From Posidonia oceanica (taxonomy: Eukaryota > Streptophyta > Magnoliopsida > Alismatales > Posidoniaceae): 64,000 nucleotides of DNA. The position numbers and the translations under genes are program-made. The number at the start of each line of letters is the position of its first letter. The first letter of the stretch is position 1. A model generated the notes under the pieces. The model worked only from the letters and a program-made list of their open reading frames with translations. It searched no databases and had not been told where the DNA came from. The DNA is taken from contig JAZBRS010000026.1 of the NCBI GenBank assembly GCA_037176725.1, positions 148,873,501 to 148,937,500 of the forward strand, given 5' to 3'. This document shows positions 55,531-64,000 of this stretch, piece after piece.

Positions 55531-56005
55531 GACCAGAGAGCCAAATGATTTGCTATTGGCGTGAGTTACTTATTCGGCGGATGCACCGAACGTCGTAGCC
55601 CGTTGCCGCAATGCAAAATGCAAATGCGTGCAAATGCAGATGGATGAAATGCAATGCCTACAATGCATGCTAGTGCAGATGCAATGCAAATATTAGTGCA
55701 AAAGTTAGTACAGATAAGAATGCTGATGTGGTGTTGATGATATTGATGATGTTAGACTGGTATGCAATGCTAGCAAAGAAGGTGCAGAGATGATGCGAAA
55801 GAAATGCTAAAAGAAAGGCACGATGTAGCGCAAGGATCTAGCAGGTAGGCCAAACTTGCGTGACAAGGCGAGAAAGAAAAAGTGCAGCTTGTCCCCGCCT
55901 GGAGAGCAAGCTAGCAAAAAGAAGTGCGAGGGGAGAGGGGATGGCTCTCCTATCGCGAGGGGATGCGGGACTTTGCCTTCCTGGGACAAGGTCGCGCGAA
56001 GAGGG
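55479..56005 (-). other. Conserved 3' untranslated block of element E
   Basis: Matches B 30199-30693; the first 135 bases also match A. AT-rich words with GATGATATTGATGATG near 55735. No gene. Confidence 0.68.
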
Positions 56006-57004
56006 TGATAAGATGTTGGGCTTATCGGCCGGATAGTTTACGGTCCTATCAACCGGGAGTGATAGTTTACGGACCTATCAACCGGGAGTGATAGTTTACG
56101 GTCCTATCAACCAGAAGCAGTTGTGAGTGATAGTTACTGGATATTAGCCGTATAACATGGTTGTGCAGGATAGTTTACGGTCCTATCAACCGGAAGCGAT
56201 AGTTTACAAGCCTATCAACTGGAAGTGATAGTTTACGGACCTATCAACCGGGAGCGATAGTTTACGGTCCTATCAACCGGAAAGCACAAACCATGAGGGA
56301 TAGTTACTGGTTATCAGCCGTATAACGCAAATGCCAGAGAATGATAATTTACGGTCCTATCAACCGGAAGTGATAGTTTACAGTCCTCTCAACTGGAAGC
56401 GATAGTTTACGGACCTATCAACCGGGAGCGATAGTTTACGGTCCTATCAACCGGAAAGGGCATTTGTGAGGGATACTTACTGGATATCAGCCGTATAACA
56501 TGATTGTCGCAGCGATAGTTTACGGTCCTATCAACCGGAAGCGATAGTTTACAGTCCTATCAACTGGAAGCGATAGTTTACGGACCTATCAACCGGGAGC
56601 GATAGTTTACAGGCCTATCAACTGGAAAGCGCAATCATGAGAGATAGTTACTGGTTATCAGCCGTATAATGCAATTTCAGGTGAGAGTTTACGATCCTAT
56701 CAACCGGAAGCGATAGTTTACAGTCCTATCAACTGGAAGCGATAGTTTACGGGCCTATCAACCAGGAGCGATAGTTTACGGTCCTATCAACCAGAAAGTG
56801 CAATTGCAAGGGATAGTTACTGGATATCAGCCGTATAACGTAATTGCAAGCGATAGTTTTGGATATCAGCCAGAGAATGATAGTTTACGGACCTATCAAC
56901 CGGAAAGTGCAATTACGAGGGACAGTTACTGGATGTCAGCCGTATAACACAACTGCGGGCCAGATCGGGGATCAGCCCAAGATGATAGTTTACGGTCCTA
57001 TCAA
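56006..57004 (-). repeat. Hairpin-repeat array with GATAG/CTATC monomers, element E
   Basis: About 28-bp units GATAGTTTACGGTCCTATC plus AACCGGAAGC, interspersed with GATATCAGCCGTATAAC units; longer than the B copy. Confidence 0.9.
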
Positions 57005-57011
57005 CCGAAAA

Positions 57012-57067
57012 GAGCAGTGATTGATTGATTGAGTGATTGATAAGAAAAGAGTGATTGATAAGAAAAG
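57012..57067 (-). repeat. Short TGAT simple repeat of element E
   Basis: Counterpart of the ATCA repeat of B, reduced to about 55 bases. Confidence 0.8.
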
Positions 57068-57071
57068 GACT

Positions 57072-58226
57072 GATAAGATATCGGACTTATCGGCCGGCAA
57101 AGGGAGAGGGGTGATAAGATATCGGACTTATCGACCCGCAAATGAATAAAAGAATAGAATGATAAGATATCGGACTTATCGACCGGCAAAGAGGGGATGA
57201 AGGAATGATAAGATACCAGACTTATAGGCCGGCAAAGGGAAAGAGATGATAAGATATCGGACTTATCGGCCGGCAAATGAATAAAAGAATAGAATGATAA
57301 GATATCGGACTTATCGGCCGGCAAAGAAGGGATGAAGGAATGATAAGATATCGGACTTATCGACCGGCAAAGGGAAAGAGATGATAAGATATCGGACTTA
57401 TCGGCCGGCAAATGAATAAAAGAATAGAATGATAAGATATCGGACTTATCGGCCGGCAAAGAGGGGATGAAGGAATGATAAGATATCGGACTTATCGGCC
57501 GGCAAAGGGAAAGAGATGATAAGATATCGGACTTATCGGCCGGCAAATGAATAAAAGAATAGAATGATAAGATATCGGACTTATCGGCTGGCAAAGAGGG
57601 GATGAAGGAATGATAAGATATCGGACTTATCGACCGACAAAGGGAAAGAGATGATAAGATATCGGACTTATCGGCCGGTAAATGAATAAAAGAATAGAAT
57701 GATAAGATATCGGACTTATCGACCGGCAAAGAGGGGATGAAGGAATGATAAGATATCGAACTTATCGACCGGCAAAGGGAAAGAGATGATAAGATATCGG
57801 ACTTATCGGCCGGCAAATGAATAAAAGAATAGAATGATAAGATATCGGACTTATCGGCCGGCAAAGAAGGGATGAAGGAATGATAAGATATCGAACTTAT
57901 CGGCCGACAAAGGGAAAGAGATGATAAGATATCGGACTTATCGGCCGGCAAATGAATAAAAGAATAGAATGATAAGATATCGGACTTATCGGCCGGCAAA
58001 GAGGGGATGAAGGAATGATAAGATATCGGACTTATCGACCGGCAAAGGGAAAGAGATGATAAGATATCGGACTTATCGACCGGCAAATGAATAAAAGAAT
58101 AGAATGATAAGATATCGGACTTATCGGCCGGCAAAGAGGGGATGAAGGAATGATAAGATATCGGACTTATCGGCCGGCAAAGGGAAAGAGATGATAAGAT
58201 ATCGGACTTATCGGCCGGCAAATGAA
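57072..58226 (-). repeat. Higher-order hairpin-repeat array of element E (26 units)
   Basis: Core GATAAGATATCGGACTTATC plus GGCCGGC, then one of three spacers. Unit lengths are 41, 48 and 46 bp, so the trimer is 135 bp and repeats about eight times almost without change. 135 is a multiple of three, and a 406-codon sense frame therefore stays open (57001-58221). The same core DNA is read in different frames within one trimer, so this ORF is best seen as a by-product. Confidence 0.93.
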
Positions 58227-58723
58227 TGGGTTTCGCGAGAGCGAATCATCCCATGATACCAGGAATATCATGGGGGAAAGAGAGGGAGAATGATACCAAG
58301 GGGCGATCAAAAGATGCCCCTAGTATCAGGATGATACCAGGGGTTGGCTAGCGCGTCCTTGGCATCAAAAGTAGAGGATGAAGACAAAACTGTCGTGTTT
58401 GTCGGACGAGTAGTTTGGGGTACCAGCCCGACGGAGACTCAGTTGGGGATGCTGGATGGCTTGGCTTGACGGCGTGGGTCTGCAGAGATTCTGGACTCCG
58501 GATTGACTGCTGAGGACTTTCCTACGTTGTGTTGGCTGCAAGTCTGGCCAGAGGGCTCAAGATGAGGATGGCAATGATTATGCAATGCATTAAGTAGTCT
58601 TGAGGTGCAAGCAGATAGCAGAAAACGCTTTTGCATTGAAGGAACTATTGATTACATGCCTGTGTCAGGCCAAAATATACAGCACAACTTGAAAGGAAAC
58701 TACATATTGGCTGCATGAGTGCC
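58227..58723 (-). other. Spacer 3' of the PMD ORF in element E
   Basis: Conserved with B 28114-28617. Hairpin TAGTATCAGGATGATACCA at 58320-58338. Confidence 0.68.
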
Positions 58724-59007
58724 CTAGTAGGTTCGGGCCTTCTTCGACTGCCTGGAGTCGGGGAACAGGGGGCCGCCAGGCGGGATTTCATTGATGGGCC
58801 AAAGCTCTTGGACCTCGGTCAGGTACTCAGGGGTACATCCTACACCTCTCGCAGCTGCGATGTCTGTTGATCGCACTCCATGCTGCATCAGATTGGCCAG
58901 CTTCTTTGTTGGGGCAGTCGTGCTAAGAGGGTATGTCTGCAGAAGCTTGGGTGCTGTGCTGTCAACAAAGGCGCCCTGCTGGAAGCCAAACTAGCGCATA
59001 ACCCTGA
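58724..59007 (-). pseudogene. PMD ORF of element E, C-terminal fragment cut by element F
   Basis: About 94 codons, ending at TAG (plus CTA 58724-58726) in the same place as the B gene. The F LTR interrupts it upstream, near the residues VEYHPIRV. In addition the Gln of MRQFG is a stop (plus CTA at 58991-58993). The remaining text (LWPINEIPPGG, SRQSKKAR) matches B. Confidence 0.88.
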
Positions 59008-62000
59008 TGTAGTAATCCCAATCGGAATCAGGCTTACTATTAGCGGCGATTGATCCGAGGAAGAGGCTCAACTCGAAAACACTTAAAATCGAGGCGAAAA
59101 AAGGAAGATAAGACAAATCAGAGTCGCCACCATGTCTATTAACAGAAGACAAGGAAAACTGGGGGAAATGCGTGGATTAACACGCAAAACCAAGCAAGAA
59201 ATGCAAAGCAAAGCAATGCAAAGGAAAACAAATGCAAGTGAATGCAAATGAGATGACTCTAGCCTAGGATAAGGGCGATATGGTCATTGTGGGCCAAAAG
59301 ACTGGGCAAGGACTCCTGTTACGCGCGGGGAAGGTGTTAGGCACCCCCGACACGCCCGAGAATCGGTCTTTCTAGGCTTGCGCTCGCATACGCAGGAAAA
59401 TGCAGATTTGAATGCCTATGTGCCTATGAATGCCTAAATGAATGCTTATAGGTGTGCTCTAAGTGATGGGATGCAAAGCAGAGAAGTAAACGTGCAGTCT
59501 AAGTGCTCAGCAGCGGTGTCTGTGTTCCGAACCGGGCGAAACCTGGCTCGTGAGAACTCCAGGCAGTAAGCATCACTGCCCTATATGCAAATGCAAGCGA
59601 GTAAGCAAAACAACGACAAAACCATGCAATGTAGGCGACATGCAAGAGAAAACGGCGTAAAATGCGCAAAACGAGGCAAGAAACGAAAACGGCACGTGAA
59701 ACGGTGCAAAAAGACAAGATCAGCACGCAAAACGAGCGAAAAAGCAAGGCGGCACGCAAAACGGTGCCAAAAGAGAAGCGGGCACGCAAAACGGTGCCGA
59801 AAGACGGAATAAAACCTTAGCAAAACCATGCAAATGCAGATGCAAAGAGAGAGGATAAGAAAAGCGAAAGGAGAAGCAAACAGTGCGTGTGTGAGAACAG
59901 ACATTGTTTGAGGGCCGCACAGAGTAGGTGTGAAGACCTACAATGGGGAGAATGTGCAAACGGAGGGATTACCACCGCTTTGTAACCGTTTCCCACTAAA
60001 CTGCCCCACGATGTGTCTCGCACGCTGCCCAAAGCTCGCGGCACGATCGGATCGTGGAAAAGGGGGAAGAAAGTTGCAATAAGTGGTGAATCCAGGGGAA
60101 ACGCAACGCAAAACACTCAAGAATACGCGAAAACGGAGTTGATAGATAAGAAGAGGAAGTCCTATTCTACATGATCGAAGAAACAAAAAGCGAAAACAAG
60201 GCAAACAATGCAAATGGCATGCAAATGAATGCGATGCAGGGGTTCAGGAGGACATACCTGGAAATCCTGAGGCCTGATCTGAAATCTGCTTGGTCCATGC
60301 TGAAGAGCGCTTCGCCGCAGTCGTCTGGGTAGCTTATTTGAGAAGATCCAACGGCCGGATTGGAAGATATCGCAGCTTCAAGGCAGGAGTGCCAGAACAG
60401 GGGAGAAGAGCAGATCTAAGTGCTCAGGAGGTCCTAGGGGTGTGCAAAAGGTCCTCCTGGGTGAAAGGGAGCTAAAGGGACTTAGTGTGTGCAAAGGGAT
60501 GCTTAATGCAAAGCTAAACGAATGCAGAATGCATGCAGAAGCAAGAAAAGACAAAAAGGAGAATTTGGGAAAAACAGGGATTCAAATGCATTTTCAAAAA
60601 GAAAAGGGGGTTAAATCCAGAGTTTTGAAAAAGATGGGGCTCTACAGGTAGGGATTTTGGAAACAGGAGGGATTGCATGCAGTTTTGCAAAAGACTGGGC
60701 TTAGAATGATATTTTGAAAAGTGGGTATGCATCAGAGGAAGTTTTGAAAGCAAATGGCAAGCAAAATGCAATTTTGAAAAACTCCAGGGTCTAAAATGCA
60801 GTTTTTCTAGAAAACAGGATTCTGGGGAGTCTAGGAATGCAAGTGGAGGGCCTACATGCAATTTTGCAAACATGGGAGCTAAAATGCAATTTTAAGGGCA
60901 AAACAGGCATTTTACATGATTTTATAATGATGCAAAGGACCCATGTGTCATTTTGAAATCATGCAAGGTCAAAAATTCAATTTAGTATGCAAAATATGCT
61001 CTGAAATCACAGATAAAGGACTGATGTGCAATTTTTTAAAAATGCAAGGGGAAAAATGCAATTTAATAAGCTAAATATGCATGCAAAATGACTACTGTGC
61101 ATTTAAAAGGACCTACATGCAAAAATGAGAAAACAGATGGGAAAATGTGCAATGCAGCAAGCAAAAATTAAAATTAAAACCTAAGTTCTACAGTGCAAAG
61201 GACTAAAGTGCAAAAAACAGTAAAATGCAGGGACACAGAATGCAATATTATAAGGCAAAATTAACACATTAAAATTAAATAAACTACTGCAGGACTTAAA
61301 TGCTAAAATTAAAAGCAAAAGAGCCAAACTTAAACTTTTTACTGAAGAAACGCACAGTAAACGGACTAAACTGCAAATACTAAAAACCATAAACAGATCA
61401 TGCAATTTAATATGATTTCCATTCAAAAATACAGCAGATTAAATGAAATAAGGACTGGAATGTAAAATGACAGAAACTTAGACCAAATATGCAATATTCA
61501 CCAAAAAACTATAGCCAGAGAAAAATAAACACACAGTAGACGGCCGACGGCCGTGGGCACTGTAGCAGCAAGCTGCCAGTGCCCGCGACCGCCGGCACAG
61601 GGATGCTGGAGGCGTGCAGACCGGCGGGAGAGCTGCTCCTGCTTCGGGCGGAGGTCGGACGATGATCGGCAGAGGTCGACGCGGCCTGGAGTAGACTGGA
61701 GCGGTCGCCGGAGTTCCACAGAGTTTCAGAAGGTTCGTCCGGCCGATCGACGCAGCGACGCTGCATTCTGAGGGTCGGAGAACACTCCTGAGGTTCGTGC
61801 GGACCTGAGGGGATTGCTGGAGGCGTGTTCCGCTGGCCGGAGCGATGGGATGACCGGAGAAGCTCGTCGGAGAAGACGACCTGACCAGCGGCTGGACTCG
61901 GAGCAGGAAGGCTGGAAACCTATATCTAAGGGCTGGAGAAGCAACACAGAAGGGAGAGGAAGCTAAGGGAGGTGAGAGTTACCTTTTCCTGCGTCTGAGA

Positions 62001-64000
62001 TGTCCTCCCGACGTCGATGGCTTCAGCAGTCGCCGGTGGAGGTCATCCGGTAGCTGCAGGCGTCGTCGGCTGCTCGCGAAGGCTGGAGCTGCTTCAGAAC
62101 GTTCCTCCGGTGCTTCCCAGACGTCCGGACACGAGCTTCGGAGCTCAGCTGAAGATCTGGCAATTTTTGGGTTCAGGGATGTGGCCGGAGGCCAGGGGAG
62201 TTGTCTGCTGCTCCTCGGATTGGATGGGGCCTTCCGGGAGATTGCTGGAGGTTCGGGGAGGCTTGCTGGATAGCCGGGTTGCAGTTCTGGAGAGTGTGGA
62301 GGAGACTTGGAAGTTGGGTTGATTTCTGGTCTGAAGTTGGGACAGGTGTTTGTAGTGTAGCTTTCAGTCTGTGGTAGGGAAGAGGGCTGAAGGTTAAGTG
62401 TTTTTGGAAGGTGGAGGTTTGGTGATCATCTGGGAGGAATCTGGGATGAAGTAGTGGGCTGTGGTGAAGGCAATTGCAGAGTGGGTTGTGTTGGGTTTAC
62501 AGGTGGACTGTCAGGTGATCTGGGGTGGTTTCGTGTGGTGGGATGGCTGGGAAATGGTGGAGGGCAAAGGCTGGGTTGTTGGGTGAGTTTGGGGGATCAG
62601 TTGGAAGAACAATTGGGACTTGGACGGGGTTTGGTTTACTGGAAAAAGAAGAGGATGAGCTGGTGGATTTTGAGGAGGGAAATGGAGAAGGTCTGGGTGT
62701 GGGAATGCTCTGGGATTGGGATCTCTCTCCGGGATGTCGAGAACTCTCAAGCTCTGCTCTCTCTTTGGCTCTTCTCTCTGGGAATTGAAGGATGCAGAGG
62801 AGGAAAAAGGAGGTCGTTTCAGGTGGGGAGAATGCTGTGGAATTGCTCTCCGGTTCACTCCCTCTCTGCCGATGACGAAAGGCTGTCTGAAGGAGGAAGA
62901 AGGAGGGGGGGTTTTGTTCGAGCTGGAGCACTCGAATGCCATTGCAAGAGGCTGGCTTGGGAAGGTGGGTTTGCAGGAGATTGGCAGCAAGTCTGGCCAG
63001 AAGTTGGCAGCTGTGGCAAAGAGGAATAGGCCGGTGAGAGGTCGGGCTAGGGGGCTGTAAACGCCGAAAGGTGGAGCGAAGGCAGAGGAAGTGTGCTGCA
63101 ACGGGCGGCCGGCTGTGAGAGGGTGTGTCTGCAGAGGAAACGTGCTGGGATTCGAAAACCAGAGAGGGAAGGAGAGGAGAAGGAGGAAGCAAGGTGCTGC
63201 TGTGGAAGAAAGAAAGAAAAGAAAGAAAGAAAAGAAAGAAGGGAAGAGGGAGTAGGGGCGTGATGGGCCGGAAAAAAAAAGGAAAAGAAAAACAAAGAAG
63301 AAGGAGAGAAACGGGCTGATGGGCCCAGCAAGGAAAAAGGGAAGAAAAATGAGAAGGAAGAAAGAGAGGGAAAAGTGAGGAAATAAAATTAGAAAAAAAT
63401 AAATTAAAAATAAGTAAAAATACTAGAAAGGTTGTGTTGTGAGTTAGGATTTTAATTAGATTTTTAATGACTGTTTTTAGGTTAATTAGTGTGTTTTGGG
63501 CTTGATTAGGGTTTTAGGGTTTTGTTTTGTTCTTAATTTGTTTTCCATTTAATTAAGTGTTTGTTAAATCTTTTAAATTGTTTTGTTAATTGTGTTTTTC
63601 TTGTTAAGCATTTTAGGATGTTAATTAGGATTTTTAGGATTTATTTTTAGGTTAATTAGGATGGGTTTTGGGCTTTTAGTTTTAGTCTTTTAGGTTTTTT
63701 TTTCTTTCTTAAGTCTTTTGAATTAGGTTTTTGATTTTTATTTGTTGATTTTTCTTGATGTTTTTTAATTGGGTTTCTCTGGTTTGATGGAGTGTTTTTA
63801 AGTCTTTTTAATGTGTTTTTCATTTTCTTTTTAATTAAGTTCTTAGGTTGTTTTTTCTTAGGTTTGCTAAGTTAGGCTTTTTTCTTTCATTAATTACTTA
63901 TCTTAGTGTTTTAATTGTTTTACTTCTTTCTAGGGTTTGTTTTTTTAATTCTTTTGATAGGGTTTTCACTTTTGGTGGGTTTTGATTTTATTTTAGTTTT
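59008..64000 (-). mobile_element. Element F, LTR (3' LTR or solo), truncated by the window end
   Basis: Plus end TGTAGTAATCCC at 59008, inside the PMD gene of E; left flank CCTGA (59003-59007) is the expected target duplication. No PBS follows on the left, so this is the outer (3') end of a minus-strand LTR. Same subfamily as A: splice-donor consensus GTATGT at plus 60252-60257, near-palindrome 60344-60360, minisatellite 59691-59805, PBS look-alike 59121-59130. About 500 further bases would be expected beyond the window. Confidence 0.92.
59691..59805 (-). repeat. LTR minisatellite of element F (about 4 units)
   Basis: GGCACGCAAAACGGTGCC type, two good units and two degenerate ones. Confidence 0.82.

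Larger units (their letters stand above)
49583..59007 (-). mobile_element. Element E: 3' LTR, 3' region and PMD fragment
   Basis: Minus-strand element inserted in the D LTR (left flank GCAGC 49578-49582 is the expected target duplication). Internal part runs to 59007, where F is inserted in the PMD gene. Confidence 0.9.

Noticed and set aside
57001..58221. 406-codon ORF of 45-residue repeats
   Set aside because: Result of the 135-bp period; the same DNA core is read in different frames within one repeat.

Overview
The window is a stack of nested plant LTR retrotransposons with no recognisable single-copy host gene. All six elements look like one superfamily: giant Ty3/gypsy elements of the Tat/Ogre lineage. 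The signs are very long LTRs (5.5-6.1 kb), a primer binding site matching the 3' end of plant tRNA-Arg, a Tat-type protease with a DNG active site followed by a G-patch, a Gag knuckle of the form CX2HX4HX4C, and an extra sense ORF 3' of integrase with a plant mobile domain (PMD/DUF7745-like). This points to a land plant, probably an angiosperm with a large genome, in a heterochromatic region. The species cannot be named from the sequence.

Layout. Element D (minus strand, oldest) shows only its leader, PBS and the end of its 5' LTR (47688-49582). Element C (minus; 5' LTR 41627-47687, PBS, leader, broken gag, part of its 3' region back to 36552) is inserted in D. Element B (plus; integrase end 2-820, 821-1637, then 26358-30707 with an intact PMD ORF, hairpin-repeat arrays and polypurine tract, 3' LTR 30708-36551) is inserted in C. 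Element A (minus, complete, 1638-26357) is inserted in B with an exact 5-bp target duplication GTAAG (1633-1637 and 26358-26362). On the other side, element E (minus; 3' LTR 49583-55462, 3' region, PMD fragment) is inserted in the LTR of D, and element F (minus; LTR from 59008 past the window end) is inserted in the PMD gene of E. Depth is therefore D>C>B>A and D>E>F.

How the parts work together. In sense order an element reads: 5' LTR, tRNA-Arg PBS, leader with a C/G hairpin, gag, protease and G-patch, (RT-RNase H), integrase, PMD ORF, arrays of short hairpin-forming repeats, polypurine tract, 3' LTR. No copy here is complete. A lacks the whole RT-RNase H segment and has six in-frame stops in gag-pro. 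B integrase has lost its second catalytic Asp. C has lost pol. Only the PMD ORF of B (26911-28113) is fully open.

The least explained signals are: a hairpin spanning the polypurine tract/LTR junction with one compensated base pair between copies; a PBS look-alike near the end of every LTR; a 5' splice site kept at the same place in all six near-complete LTRs; arrays of unrelated sequence that all consist of short hairpin monomers; and a 234-bp block identical between two otherwise diverged elements.
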